In this document: piece by piece, positions 24,282 through 33,873 of the stretch
Numbering within the stretch: position 1 is the first letter of the stretch
How the letters are laid out: each line of letters starts with the position of its first letter
Source of the DNA: Lentisphaeria bacterium
GTDB lineage: Bacteria; Verrucomicrobiota; Lentisphaeria; Victivallales; Victivallaceae
NCBI GenBank assembly: GCA_018265615.1
Contig: JABLYX010000019.1
Location: forward strand, 13,165 to 77,164
Length of the DNA stretch: 64,000 nucleotides
Reading direction: 5' to 3'
The notes under the pieces: generated by a model
The model's input: the letters and a program-made list of their open reading frames with translations, nothing else
The model's database searches: none
Told to the model about the DNA's origin: nothing
Translations under genes and position numbers: made by a program

Positions 24282-25784
24282 ATGAGGCTCCCCGGTTCGA
24301 AGACGCTCTTCATGCCGAACCGTATTTTTTCTAAAATTCCCGGCTATTTCAGCCGCCGCCAGTTCTTTGAACCGGGCGGGTACCGTGAAATCTGGAAGAT
24401 CGCGTGGCCGCTCGTCGTCCTGAACGCGAGCAACACGGTCATGATGATCACGAACCGCGTGTTCATCGCGCAGAGCTCCTCCGAGGAGATCGCCGCGGCG
24501 ATGCCGGCCGGGCAGATGTTCTTCACGCTGATGGCGTTCTTCCTCATCACCACAAGCTTCACGGCGACAATCGTGGCGCAGTACCACGGCTCGCGCGACA
24601 GCGCGGGGTGCGTCCGCGCGGCGTGGAACGGCTTCTACTTCGGCACGGCGGTCGCGGCGCTGCTCGCGTTCCTGCTCCCGGCGGGCGGTTTCTGGATCAT
24701 CATGCACAACGGCCACTCCCCGCTCATCGCGATGCACGAGGCGGATTACTTCGTCGCGATGGCGCCGTGCGCGGGCTTCACCTGCATGGAGACCGCGCTG
24801 CTCTCGTTCTTCACGGGGCGCGGCAAAACCGCGCTCGTGGCGGGGATCAAAGTCACGGGGTGCATCGTCAGCATTCCCCTGAACTACATCCTGATCTTCG
24901 GTAAATTCGGGCTGCCCGCGCTCGGCATCCTCGGCGCGGGGCTGGCGAACTCGTTCGCGAACCTGTGCACGCTGCTCATCGCGATGGCGTTCTTCCTTTC
25001 GGTACGGCAGTCGGAGTATCCGACCCGGAGCAATAAGAAGCTCGAATGGAAGTTCATCTCCAAGCTCCTGCGGTTCGGAATGCCCGCCGGATTCCAGACC
25101 TTCCTGCGCAACGCGGCCTTCGCGGTCGTGGTCATGATGATCGGCAAGCTCGGCGACGAAGAGCTTGCCGCGACCAGCATCGCACTTTCGATCAACATGA
25201 TCGGCAACATGCCGATGATCGGGCTCATGGATGCGACCAGCGTGATCACCGGGCAGTACATCGGCCGGCGGAGGCTGCTGGTCGTCGAACACATCTCCGG
25301 GCGCTCGTGGCGGATGCTGATGTGCTGGACGCTGACGATGGGGATCCTCTACGTGCTCGCGCCGGAACTCCTGATCAGGCTCTTCGGCTCGCGCAATTCA
25401 AGCTCGGCGACGATGAACATGCCGGAGGTTATCGATTATGCGGTCACGGTCCTGCGCTACGCGGCGGTCTTCAACATCCTCGACGCGACCCGGTTCATCG
25501 CGATGGGCAGCCTGCGCGGAGCGGGCGACACGACCGTGCCGCTCTGGATCGGCATGGCGACCTCGTGGCTGATCCAGATTCCGGGAACCGTGCTGCTGGT
25601 CTATGTGTTCCATGCGAGCATCGGCGCGGTCTGGGCGCTCATCACGTTCTATATCGCGGTCGACGCCGCGCTGATGGTCTGGCGCCGGCGCTCCGGCGCG
25701 TGGAAGAAAATCAAGCTCATCGACCTGCCGCCCGCCTCGCCCGAAAAAGAGCTGCGCGAATATCCGGAGGACGCTCTGACATGA
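24282..25784 (+). CDS. MATE family efflux transporter
   Basis: Inner-membrane multidrug/toxin exporter of 500 residues from the ATG at 24282, with about twelve hydrophobic segments in two MatE halves. Recognisable parts are EIWKIAWPLVVLNASNTVMM at the start of the first half, and LLRFGMPAGFQTFLRNAAF with LAATSIALSINM in the second. Upstream in-frame sequence to 24183 precedes the -10 box and is unlikely to be translated; ATG 24312 is an alternative. Its last codons overlap the next gene (ATGA), so the MATE and MFS proteins are co-translated. The substrate is unknown. Confidence 0.88.
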   Translation: MRLPGSKTLFMPNRIFSKIPGYFSRRQFFEPGGYREIWKIAWPLVVLNASNTVMMITNRVFIAQSSSEEIAAAMPAGQMFFTLMAFFLITTSFTATIVAQYHGSRDSAGCVRAAWNGFYFGTAVAALLAFLLPAGGFWIIMHNGHSPLIAMHEADYFVAMAPCAGFTCMETALLSFFTGRGKTALVAGIKVTGCIVSIPLNYILIFGKFGLPALGILGAGLANSFANLCTLLIAMAFFLSVRQSEYPTRSNKKLEWKFISKLLRFGMPAGFQTFLRNAAFAVVVMMIGKLGDEELAATSIALSINMIGNMPMIGLMDATSVITGQYIGRRRLLVVEHISGRSWRMLMCWTLTMGILYVLAPELLIRLFGSRNSSSATMNMPEVIDYAVTVLRYAAVFNILDATRFIAMGSLRGAGDTTVPLWIGMATSWLIQIPGTVLLVYVFHASIGAVWALITFYIAVDAALMVWRRRSGAWKKIKLIDLPPASPEKELREYPEDALT

Positions 25785-27088
25785 TCCGCAAACAGCCCCT
25801 GACCGCCGCGCAGCGCGAAGCGTCGCAGCATAATTACAACATCTTCAGCCTCATCAACGGGCTCTCCTACATGTGCCTCGGAGAGACGGTGCTGATCCTG
25901 CTCGCGGTGCGGCTCGGCTGCCCGGACTACATCGTTTCGACGCTCGGGGCGATGATCTATTTCGGCTTCCTGCTGCTGCCGCTCGGAAAAATCGTCACGG
26001 CCCGGACCGGGGCCGCCCGCAGCCAGTCGATCTTCTGGGTCGCGCGGAACGCGGCGGCGCTGCTGGTCGCCGGAGCCGCGCTCGTGAGCCTTGCCGGCTT
26101 CCGCGAAACGGCGATGGGGCTGCTGCTGATCGGGGCGTTCTTCTTCTACGGCTTCCGCGCGGCGGGCGTCGTGATGTCGCAGCCGCTGGTCGGAAACATC
26201 ACAACCGACGCCGACCGCGGCAGGGTCATCGGCATCAGCACAGGACTCTTCTACGTCTCCTGCCTCGTGGCGCTCGTGACGATCAGCCTGCTGCTGAAGC
26301 TCAGCGACAGCCTCGGGATGCTGACCGGGATCATCGTCACCGGCGCGCTGTGCGGCTTCACCTCGTCGCGCTTCATCAACCGCATCGACGAGACCGAAAG
26401 CATCCGCGACTCGGCCCGGAAGCCGATCGGCGGGGAGTTCCGCAAGGTGCTGCGCGACAAATCGCTGCTGCGGCTGCTCGCGGCCGGCTTCTCGATCAAC
26501 CTCGCGGTCATCATGCTGATCCCGATTTCGATGCTCGCGCTGAAGCGCGGCTGCGGAGTCAGCGACACGGAGGCATTGCTTTACGCGCTCGTCCAGTTCG
26601 GCGCAAGCGCGGTCGCGTCGTTCCTGTCGGGGAAGGTCGCCAATACGATCGGCCCGCGCAAAACGATGCTCTACGCCTACACGCTGCTGCTCGCGGCCGG
26701 CGCGGTCTGGCTCGTTGCCCCGGCGCAGTTCAACCCGTACTATATGATCCTGCCGTTCCTGATCGCGGGGAGCACGTACATCGGAACCACGAACTCGGTC
26801 ACGCACTATTTCCTGCAGACCGTCCCGGAGGAACGCCGCGTGGCAAGCTCGATGTTCATCGCCGTCATCAACGGCGCGGGCGCGGGCATCATCGGCATGC
26901 TGCTGGCCGGGACGCTGCTCGACTTCAGCGCCGGGTTCGCGCCGGAGGGGAACGCGCTTTACGGCTACCGGATCTACTTCGCGGTTTCGACGCTCCTGCT
27001 CTCCGCCGGGGTGTGGGTCATCGGCCGCCTTGCGCCGCTCCCGCTCGAAAAGCGGAAGATCAAAAAGAGCTGGAACGAAACCGTCTGA
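25781..27088 (+). CDS. MFS transporter
   Basis: Membrane protein of 435 residues with about twelve hydrophobic segments, a member of the major facilitator superfamily. The start is the ATG that overlaps the MATE stop codon by 4 bases, with CCGGAGG about ten bases upstream; the open frame further upstream lies inside the MATE gene and is not coding. Segments such as QHNYNIFSLINGLSYMCLGE and FLSGKVANTIGPRKTM (loop motif) are visible. It looks like the uncharacterised MFS type common in PVC and Bacteroidetes genomes. The substrate is unknown. Confidence 0.86.
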   Translation: MIRKQPLTAAQREASQHNYNIFSLINGLSYMCLGETVLILLAVRLGCPDYIVSTLGAMIYFGFLLLPLGKIVTARTGAARSQSIFWVARNAAALLVAGAALVSLAGFRETAMGLLLIGAFFFYGFRAAGVVMSQPLVGNITTDADRGRVIGISTGLFYVSCLVALVTISLLLKLSDSLGMLTGIIVTGALCGFTSSRFINRIDETESIRDSARKPIGGEFRKVLRDKSLLRLLAAGFSINLAVIMLIPISMLALKRGCGVSDTEALLYALVQFGASAVASFLSGKVANTIGPRKTMLYAYTLLLAAGAVWLVAPAQFNPYYMILPFLIAGSTYIGTTNSVTHYFLQTVPEERRVASSMFIAVINGAGAGIIGMLLAGTLLDFSAGFAPEGNALYGYRIYFAVSTLLLSAGVWVIGRLAPLPLEKRKIKKSWNETV

Positions 27089-27091
27089 GCC

Positions 27092-27556
27092 TCACCGGCG
27101 GCCGGGAGCCGCAGGGAGGCCCTTCTCGAACGCCTCCTGGTATTTGACCGAGGTTTCGACCAGCGCCTCGAGCTCGGCGGCGGAGAGCGCCTCCATCGCT
27201 GCGATTTCAAACGAAGTCACCTCGTCGAGCACCTCCGAAGCGAACGCCCGCCCTTCCCCGGTCAGGGTCACGATCTTGCGGCGGCGGTCGGTTTCATGCG
27301 GCGTGCGGCAGAGATATCCGCGCTTCTCGAGCTGGTCGAGCGTGACGGTCATGGTCTGCCGCAGCATGTTCACCTGGTCCGCGAGGACCGCCGGCTCATC
27401 GCCCTCCGGATTGCGCAGCAGGTGCTCAAGCACCCAGAGCGTATTGATGGAAATATCCCACTTCTTCAGCAGCCGGCAGTAGTTCCGGTCGAGCTTGTAC
27501 CAACTGTCCATGAACCGCCTGTGCTGGCGGATCGCATATGCCCTGTCAACATCCAT
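27092..27556 (-). CDS. MarR family transcriptional regulator
   Basis: Winged-helix regulator of 154 residues. The DNA-binding core runs from about 35 to 105: ISINTLWVLEHLL, the recognition region LADQVNMLRQTMTVTLDQLEKRGYL and the wing HETDRRRKIVTLTGEG. MarR proteins are dimeric repressors released by small aromatic or toxic ligands. It is encoded downstream of a MATE exporter and overlaps its 3' end by 11 bases. A palindrome at 28906-28930 before that exporter is a likely binding site. Confidence 0.92.
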   Translation of the reverse strand: MDVDRAYAIRQHRRFMDSWYKLDRNYCRLLKKWDISINTLWVLEHLLRNPEGDEPAVLADQVNMLRQTMTVTLDQLEKRGYLCRTPHETDRRRKIVTLTGEGRAFASEVLDEVTSFEIAAMEALSAAELEALVETSVKYQEAFEKGLPAAPGRR

Positions 27557-28868
27557 TCAGAACCCTCACGCTGCCCGCTTCGTACCGTCGCCGCAGGAAA
27601 AGCAGCAGCAGTCCGAAGAGGAAAACCCTTGAAACCGGCATCGCCGCCCAGACTCCGTCGAGCCCGAAGAACAGCGGCAGCACCAGCAGACACAACGGCA
27701 ATATACAGAAAGAATCGCCGTAAATCAAGACCGAAGCCGGAATAATCCGCCCCGAAGCCTGAAAATAAACGCTTCCGACCCGGACCACGCCGAGCAGCAG
27801 GAACGCCGAGGAGCCGATCAGGAGCCCGCGCGCGGCCTCCGCCGCCGCCTCCCCTTCGAGCCCCATGCTCCACGGCACGAAGCGGCAGGCGACCATGGAG
27901 CCGGCCATCATCACGATGCCGAGCAGAAATGCCGCCACCATGCCGTAGCTGCCGATCCGGTGCCCGCGCCTGCGGCGGCCGCCGCCGAAAAAATAGCTCA
28001 CGAGCGGCTGGATGCCGGCTCCCATGCCGGTCATGAGCATGGAACCCATCGATTCGACCGTGCTGATGACCGTGTACGCCGCCAGCGCCGCGACGCCGCC
28101 GTAGGCGAGGCTCTGCCAGTTGTGGAAGAACAGCATCGCGCCGATCGAGAGCTGATTGCCGAAGGTCGGGACTCCGAGCGTCAGAACCCGCAGGCAGCTT
28201 CGCGAAAAGCGCATCTCGGAGAACCGGACCCGCAGCCCCGCGTTTTTCGTGAAGAAGTAGCCGAGCGAACACGCCATCGCCATCCCCTGCGCCAGCACCG
28301 TCGCGACAGCCGCGCCGGTCACTCCCCAGCCGAGCACCATCATGAAGAAAGCGTCAAGCACAATGTTCGCAACCAGCCCGACCACGACGAGCCACATCGC
28401 CAGCACAGGCCGCCCGTCATTGCGGATCGCGGTCATGAGCCCCATCGCAACCATCTGCATGACGCCCGCGGCAAGCAGGATCGCCGTGTATGCGTATGCG
28501 TCCGGCAGCAGCTCCGCCGTCGCGCCGGAACCGGTCAGCAGCGGCCCGAGCACCGGGATGACGAGAAGCGGGAGCAGCCCCCCCGCCGCAAGCTCCATCA
28601 GCAGCATCCGGTTGAAGAAGCGGTTCGCTCCGGCGAGGTTCCCGCAGCCCCGCTCCTGCGAAATCATGATCCCCGCGCCGGTGCCGATCAGGTCGCCGAT
28701 GCCGTAGACCAGCATCACGACCGGAAACGCCAGCGTAATCGCCGCCAGCCCCTTCTCACCCGTCGTGATCCCGACGAAAAAGATGTCCACGATGCTGTAG
28801 ACCCCCGCAATCAGCATCCCCAGCATCGACGGGGTGATGTAACGGAAAAACAGCTTCAGGTCGCTCAT
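27546..28868 (-). CDS. MATE family efflux transporter
   Basis: Exporter of 440 residues with twelve predicted membrane helices. The first half opens LFFRYITPSMLGMLIAGVYS with the typical VDIFFVG segment, and the second half contains LTLGVPTFGNQLSIGAML and TGMGAGIQPLVSYFFGG. It resembles the MepA/DinF side of the family. The start has an AAAGGAG ribosome-binding site. It forms an operon with the MarR gene that follows, with which it overlaps by 11 bases, so drug-inducible expression is likely. Confidence 0.92.
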   Translation of the reverse strand: MSDLKLFFRYITPSMLGMLIAGVYSIVDIFFVGITTGEKGLAAITLAFPVVMLVYGIGDLIGTGAGIMISQERGCGNLAGANRFFNRMLLMELAAGGLLPLLVIPVLGPLLTGSGATAELLPDAYAYTAILLAAGVMQMVAMGLMTAIRNDGRPVLAMWLVVVGLVANIVLDAFFMMVLGWGVTGAAVATVLAQGMAMACSLGYFFTKNAGLRVRFSEMRFSRSCLRVLTLGVPTFGNQLSIGAMLFFHNWQSLAYGGVAALAAYTVISTVESMGSMLMTGMGAGIQPLVSYFFGGGRRRRGHRIGSYGMVAAFLLGIVMMAGSMVACRFVPWSMGLEGEAAAEAARGLLIGSSAFLLLGVVRVGSVYFQASGRIIPASVLIYGDSFCILPLCLLVLPLFFGLDGVWAAMPVSRVFLFGLLLLFLRRRYEAGSVRVLNGC

Positions 28869-28905
28869 ACGGTCCTCACGGCTCCTTTAAACAAGTCAAA
28901 TTATT

Positions 28906-28950
28906 GATTATATCGGTTTGTAATATAATCTGATTGATCATAAATTCAAG
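28906..28950 (-). promoter_or_regulatory. MATE-marR promoter with 8-base inverted repeat
   Basis: On the reverse strand TTGAAT (28945-28950) is followed after 16 bases by TATATT (28923-28928). A perfect inverted repeat GATTATAT-N9-ATATAATC spans 28906-28930 and covers the -10 region. The size and position fit a MarR dimer site; the assignment is inferred. Confidence 0.6.
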
Positions 28951-28982
28951 TATTATCAGGATGAAAATGCGGGAATTATTTT

Positions 28983-29054
28983 TTTTCGAAAATAAATTAT
29001 TCCGCTCTTGCTTTTTCATCGGTTCTGCATCATAATTAATTTACGAAAATAAAT
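28983..29054 (+). promoter_or_regulatory. lacI-type gene promoter and paired CG-centred sites
   Basis: The promoter TTGCTT-17-CATAAT precedes the LacI gene (-35 about 29008-29013). The exact 11-mer CGAAAATAAAT occurs at 28987-28997 and 29044-29054, flanking this promoter. The first copy is centred on the perfect palindrome TTTTCGAAAA, the second on ATTTACGAAAAT. CG-centred near-palindromes are typical of LacI-family operators, so autoregulation of the LacI-glycosidase unit is likely. Confidence 0.5.
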
Positions 29055-29071
29055 CACCGAAGGAGCCGAAA

Positions 29072-30109
29072 ATGGCAAGACATAAAAAAGAGATCAACAT
29101 CAAGCTGGTGGCGGAGGAAGCGGGGGTCTCCCTCGCGACGGTGTCGCGCGTGATCAACAACCGGACCGACGTGAGCGAGGCGATGCGCCGCAAGGTTTCC
29201 GCCGTGGTGGAAAAGTTCAATTTCGCGCCGACCAAGGGCAGCGAGCGCCGGTTCAACATCGGCGTCATCGTGGTGATGGACACGTCGCTCGTGAACGAGT
29301 ACATCTCGCAGGTGCTCGACGGCGTGGCCGATTACAGCGACGGGGGCCTGCTCGACGTGACGGTGATCTTCTACCGCATCGCGCCGGACGCGAAGCCGCT
29401 GCTGCAATTGATCCGTGAACGGCGCTGCGACGCGGTCGTGCTGTTCCCGCCGGAACGGGTCACGGAACAGATTCCGCAGCTTATCGAAGCCGAAATACCG
29501 GTCATGCTGGTCAACGGCAACACGAGCGCCCCGAAGATGGGGTTCCTGAACAACGAATCCTACACCGGGGCGGTCAAGGCGATGGAGCATCTCGCGAAGT
29601 GCGGCCACCGGAACATCGGCTTCCTCTGCAACGCGCTCGAAAACAGCGAGAACCACCAGCAGCGGCTGCAGGGCTACCTCGACGTGATGGCGCGGATCAA
29701 CCCGGACCGCAGAACGCAGTGGATCGTCCCGCATCAGCCTACTCCCGAGACGACCGAAGCCGGCTACAACCAGTGCATGCAGCTGCTGCTGACCTGCCCG
29801 GAAGTGACCGCGATCTTCTGCACGAACGACGAAATGGCGGTCGGCGCGGTCAAGGCGTGCTGGGATTCGAAGCTGCGGGTTCCGGAGGATATCTCCATCG
29901 TCGGCTTCGACGACATCCCGTACGGCCGCTATCTGCACCCGGCGCTGACCACGGTCAAACAGCCGCTGACCGAATTCGGCTACCGCGCCGTAAAGTACCT
30001 CGACGAGCTGCTGAAAAACCGGCGGGACGACCTGCCGTGCGAGACGATGGGGACCAGCCTGGTCATCCGCGATTCCGTCATGAACATAACCGGGGAGAAA
30101 CAACCATGA
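29072..30109 (+). CDS. LacI family transcriptional regulator
   Basis: Repressor of 345 residues. The N-terminal helix-turn-helix has the family pattern INIKLVAEEAGVSLATVSRVINN, followed by the hinge helix and a periplasmic-binding-protein-like sensor domain (from about residue 65, NIGVIVVMDTSLVNEYISQV; EDISIVGFDDIPYGRYLHPALTTV near the C terminus). It probably senses a sugar released by the adjoining glycosidases. Its stop codon overlaps the start of the large glycosidase gene (ATGA), tying regulator and enzyme in one message. Confidence 0.95.
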   Translation: MARHKKEINIKLVAEEAGVSLATVSRVINNRTDVSEAMRRKVSAVVEKFNFAPTKGSERRFNIGVIVVMDTSLVNEYISQVLDGVADYSDGGLLDVTVIFYRIAPDAKPLLQLIRERRCDAVVLFPPERVTEQIPQLIEAEIPVMLVNGNTSAPKMGFLNNESYTGAVKAMEHLAKCGHRNIGFLCNALENSENHQQRLQGYLDVMARINPDRRTQWIVPHQPTPETTEAGYNQCMQLLLTCPEVTAIFCTNDEMAVGAVKACWDSKLRVPEDISIVGFDDIPYGRYLHPALTTVKQPLTEFGYRAVKYLDELLKNRRDDLPCETMGTSLVIRDSVMNITGEKQP

Positions 30110-33100
30110 AACGATCCGCCATACTGATTTCAGGAGCGCTGCTGCTCGGAAGCGCGCTCGGCGCGGCCGACTTCCTGCTGACCGGCAATGCGCGCCCGGG
30201 CTGGAGCTCGAATACCTTCGCCGCGGACGAACCGCGCCTCGAAACCGGCGCGACGCTGTCGCCCGTCACGGAGGGGGAGTTCGCATGCAGCCCCGAATTC
30301 ATCAAGACCGCCGCCGCTCCCGACGGAACGTTCCGCGCGCTGCTGGACGGACGGCGCGGGCCGGAGGGCGACTGCCAGGGCTTCGGCTCATGGCAGCCGA
30401 AAACCCGCTGTGAAAGCTTCATCATCGACCTCAGGAAGCCGTATGACCTGACCCGCGCCGCCGTCTGGGCGCAGTTCAATCAAAACCAGAAATCGGGCGA
30501 CGTGGAGATCCTGGCCGGCCCGGACGGCAAGACGTTCACCCCGGCCGCCAAGGGGGCGTTCCCCGACGGGCTCTCAACGGAAGAAACCCGGCTCGGCGTT
30601 CCGCTCGAACTCAAATTCGAAAAGCCGGTCACGGCGCGGTTCGTCCAGTTCCGGGTCAAGGTGCGCGACGGCTCGCGGCAGCAGGTCATCTCTGAAGCCG
30701 CAGTCTGGGGCAACGAGGCGGAAAACGCCGAAGGTGCCGGGGCGATCGCGCTCCCGGCCGCGCCCGATCTGAAGATCGAAGAGAAGCTCCTGAGCGGGAA
30801 TCCCCCCGGGAACACCTTTCCCGCCGACGGCAGAAGCATCGCGACGGGAGCGACGCTCCGCTGGATCACCGACGGACCGTATGCCACGAAATCCGAAGAG
30901 ATGCTGAAAACCGGCTCGCGCCCGGACGGCACGAACCGCGTGCTGCTCGACGGGCGGCGCGGCACGGACGGCAGCTGCCAGGCGTTCGGCAACTGGGGCG
31001 GCCAGTACTTCGCGACCTTCACACTCGATCTGCAGGAGCCACGCCTCGTCACGCGCGCCGCAATCTGGTCGCAGCAGACAAAAACGCAGGGCTTCGAAAC
31101 CTTCGAGCTGCTTCTCTCGACGGACGGCGAAAAGTTCGTCTCGGTCGGCAGCGTAAAGTGTCCGGAGGGGCTGCTGAACAAGGCCGAAAAACTCGGGGAG
31201 CCGGTCGAACTCAAGCTCGAAAAGCCGGCGGCGGCGCGCTATGTGCAGTTCCGCGTGAAGAAGCATCCGGCGCGCATGCAGATGATCCTCTCGGAGGTCG
31301 CGGTCTGGGGGGACAACCTGCCGCAGGGAGCGGACCGGAGCGCTCTTCTGCCCGAAAACCAGCGGCCCGAAGTCGCCGTGCGCGGTACCGGAATCGGCTC
31401 CGGGGCGCTGAAGCTCGACTGGAGCGGCTTCGGCTCCGCCTCGCAGGTGAAGAAGTTCCGGCTCTACCGCGCCGCGAAACCGTTCGGAAACATCACCGAC
31501 GAAGGCGTCGGGCGGATCGGGGAGTTCCCCGCCGGCGCAACGCAGTTCACCGTCTACCCGCTGATCCCCGGCGTGGAGAGCTCCTACGGCGTCACCGCCG
31601 TCTATGAGGACGGAGAGTACCCGGCCGTGAAGCCGTTCACCTTTGCGCCGCCAGGCCCGGTCGACGTGAAGACATTCGGGGACATGCTCGCGATCAACCA
31701 CTTCTGGGGCGGCGGCGGCGCGCGCCACGCGAAGCGCACCCGGGAGTGGGAGACCGTCGCACTCGACCTGCTTGCCGAAACCCCGTTCAAAACGATCCGC
31801 TGGTGGGAGAGCCATCCCGAGATCGTCAGGAAATTCTATGACCGCGGCATCGCGGCGACCACTTTCTCCGGCCGGCGCAACTACAATAACGGCAAGCAGA
31901 TGGGGATCCACCTCTACGGAGCCGGCAACGAACCGCACCTGCACGGCATCCAGGGGGCCGACTATGCCGGGCGCGTCGCGGCAATCAACAAAGAGCTCAA
32001 GGCGGCCGTGCCGCATGCGCTGCTCTACGCGCCGACCGTCTGCCTCGACGGCCGTTCACTCGACTTCCTCGAAAAATTCTACGCGGCGGGCGCAAAGGAG
32101 CACTTCGACGTGCTCGACATCCACAACTATCTCGGCAACACGACAGAGTTCGTCTATCCGCCCGGCTACCCCTCCGGCAGCCCCGAGGGGCTGTTCGAAC
32201 GCATCGCGAAGATCCGGGCGATCATGGCAAAACACGGCGACGCCGGCAAGCCGATGATCACGACCGAGTTCGGCTACACCGACTGCAACGTCGCGAATCC
32301 GGTCGGGGAGATGACGCCGGAGCGCAAGGCGGCGTTCCTCGTGCGCGGCCTCGTCATCCAGCACGTGCTCGGCTTCCGCCGCGTCTTCGTCTACAGCTTC
32401 TGGGACGAGGGGCAGGATGAGAACTACACCGAACACTACTTCGGCATGCTCGATTACGACGGCCAGAAGAAGCCCGCCTACTTTGCGTGCCAGGTGCTCG
32501 GGCGCGAGCTCGGGCCGTGCGTGTTCGACGCGAAGATGAAAGGCTCCGACGAGGTGAACTTCGGCTATGTCTACCGGAATCCGGAGACGGGCCGGTACAT
32601 CACGGTCGTCTGGAACGGCGCTTCCGAGATGGCCGGGAACTTCCGCACGAAGCCCGGAACCGTCACAGTGACCTCGATGGCGGGAGAGAAGAAAGAGATC
32701 CGGACCGCGGCGGACGGAACGTTCCGCACGGTTTACGGCCCCGCCCCGGTCTATCTCGAAAGCGCCGCGCCGGCCGAACTCGTCAAAACAATCAAAGTCG
32801 AAGCGAAAGCCGCCTCCGACCGCGTCATCCTCACTCCGGACGCCCCCGTCGTCGTAACCGGAGCCGGACATCAGGCGGAGATCGGCGCGACGCTCGCGAA
32901 CCCGACCGCCGATCCGCTCGAGGTGCACCTTTCGCTCGAAACGCCCGAAGGCAGAACGCTCGCCTCGAAAACCGTGAAGCTCGCACCGGGCAAAAGTGAA
33001 CGCGCCGCGCTTGCAATTCCGGCCCCCGCCGGATTGATTCTCGACCGTTATGAGCTCGCAATCAATTACGAAGGCAGATACGAAAGCAGCTCCGGCAAGG

Positions 33101-33873
33101 CCACGGTCTTCGTCCGCCGCCTCGCGGAGAAGCCCGGCGTCGCCGCAGCGAAGATGCACGGCTGTAAAAACAGCGTCTACGTGCTCTCGGACGACGCGCT
33201 CGAAGTGACCGTCGATCCGCAGCGCGGCGGGCGCATTCTCGAAATCTACGACCGCCGCACCGGGAAAAACCAGATCACGGTTCCGTACGACCGGCTCGCC
33301 GGGCTGCACAACATCGCATTCTACTACTGTATCTGGGACGAGGTCAGAGCTCCGCGCGGATACGGGATCGGCCGCAACACGCCGTACCGGGTGAAGGTGC
33401 TTCCGGACGGACTCGAGCTGTCCGCCGAAAATCCCGGCAAACTCGCGGTGGCGAAGCGGCTGACGCTCGGCGGAAAGGGTGTGCTGAAACTCGATGTGAC
33501 GGTGAAGAACCTCAGCGGCGAAACGGTCGGCTGCTCGTGGTACATGCACCCGGAGTACACGGTCGGCGGGGAAGCGGTCAGCCATTCGGACCTGCTGAAG
33601 CTGCCGATCGGCGGGAAGGAGCTTGAGATTCCGTACTGGACGGGACTCGGCGACCGTTCCACGCCGGAGTTCTCCGCCGGCTACTGGGAGCTTGCGAGCC
33701 CGTCGAAGAAATACGGCATCCGGCAGGAATTTTCGCAGGATAAGTTCCGCAAGCCGCGCCTCTGGTTCGGAATCGGCTGCTGCAACCTCGAAATGGAGAG
33801 CAGCAAGGATCTGAAGCTCGCCCCCGGACAAAGCTGGAACGGCGAACTCAAGTGGATCTTTTCCGTAAAATAG
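30106..33873 (+). CDS. Large secreted glycoside hydrolase-like protein with duplicated N-terminal sandwich domain
   Basis: Exported protein of 1255 residues (signal peptide 1 to about 20). Domains in order: two diverged copies of a discoidin-like beta-sandwich (about 22-215 and 227-405; shared phrases LLDGRRG, SCQAFG/DCQGFG, ARFVQFRVK/ARYVQFRVK, EVAVWG), an FN3-like segment (about 425-515), a TIM barrel (about 520-800) and C-terminal beta domains. The barrel has clan A hallmarks: Glu609 in GAGNEPHLHG as acid/base and Glu721 in MITTEFGYTD as nucleophile, 112 residues apart. The specific GH family is not recognised. It is coupled to the LacI regulator and followed by a pseudopilin and a GH130 enzyme, suggesting a mannose- or related glycan-degrading unit. 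Confidence 0.8.
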   Translation: MKRSAILISGALLLGSALGAADFLLTGNARPGWSSNTFAADEPRLETGATLSPVTEGEFACSPEFIKTAAAPDGTFRALLDGRRGPEGDCQGFGSWQPKTRCESFIIDLRKPYDLTRAAVWAQFNQNQKSGDVEILAGPDGKTFTPAAKGAFPDGLSTEETRLGVPLELKFEKPVTARFVQFRVKVRDGSRQQVISEAAVWGNEAENAEGAGAIALPAAPDLKIEEKLLSGNPPGNTFPADGRSIATGATLRWITDGPYATKSEEMLKTGSRPDGTNRVLLDGRRGTDGSCQAFGNWGGQYFATFTLDLQEPRLVTRAAIWSQQTKTQGFETFELLLSTDGEKFVSVGSVKCPEGLLNKAEKLGEPVELKLEKPAAARYVQFRVKKHPARMQMILSEVAVWGDNLPQGADRSALLPENQRPEVAVRGTGIGSGALKLDWSGFGSASQVKKFRLYRAAKPFGNITDEGVGRIGEFPAGATQFTVYPLIPGVESSYGVTAVYEDGEYPAVKPFTFAPPGPVDVKTFGDMLAINHFWGGGGARHAKRTREWETVALDLLAETPFKTIRWWESHPEIVRKFYDRGIAATTFSGRRNYNNGKQMGIHLYGAGNEPHLHGIQGADYAGRVAAINKELKAAVPHALLYAPTVCLDGRSLDFLEKFYAAGAKEHFDVLDIHNYLGNTTEFVYPPGYPSGSPEGLFERIAKIRAIMAKHGDAGKPMITTEFGYTDCNVANPVGEMTPERKAAFLVRGLVIQHVLGFRRVFVYSFWDEGQDENYTEHYFGMLDYDGQKKPAYFACQVLGRELGPCVFDAKMKGSDEVNFGYVYRNPETGRYITVVWNGASEMAGNFRTKPGTVTVTSMAGEKKEIRTAADGTFRTVYGPAPVYLESAAPAELVKTIKVEAKAASDRVILTPDAPVVVTGAGHQAEIGATLANPTADPLEVHLSLETPEGRTLASKTVKLAPGKSERAALAIPAPAGLILDRYELAINYEGRYESSSGKATVFVRRLAEKPGVAAAKMHGCKNSVYVLSDDALEVTVDPQRGGRILEIYDRRTGKNQITVPYDRLAGLHNIAFYYCIWDEVRAPRGYGIGRNTPYRVKVLPDGLELSAENPGKLAVAKRLTLGGKGVLKLDVTVKNLSGETVGCSWYMHPEYTVGGEAVSHSDLLKLPIGGKELEIPYWTGLGDRSTPEFSAGYWELASPSKKYGIRQEFSQDKFRKPRLWFGIGCCNLEMESSKDLKLAPGQSWNGELKWIFSVK

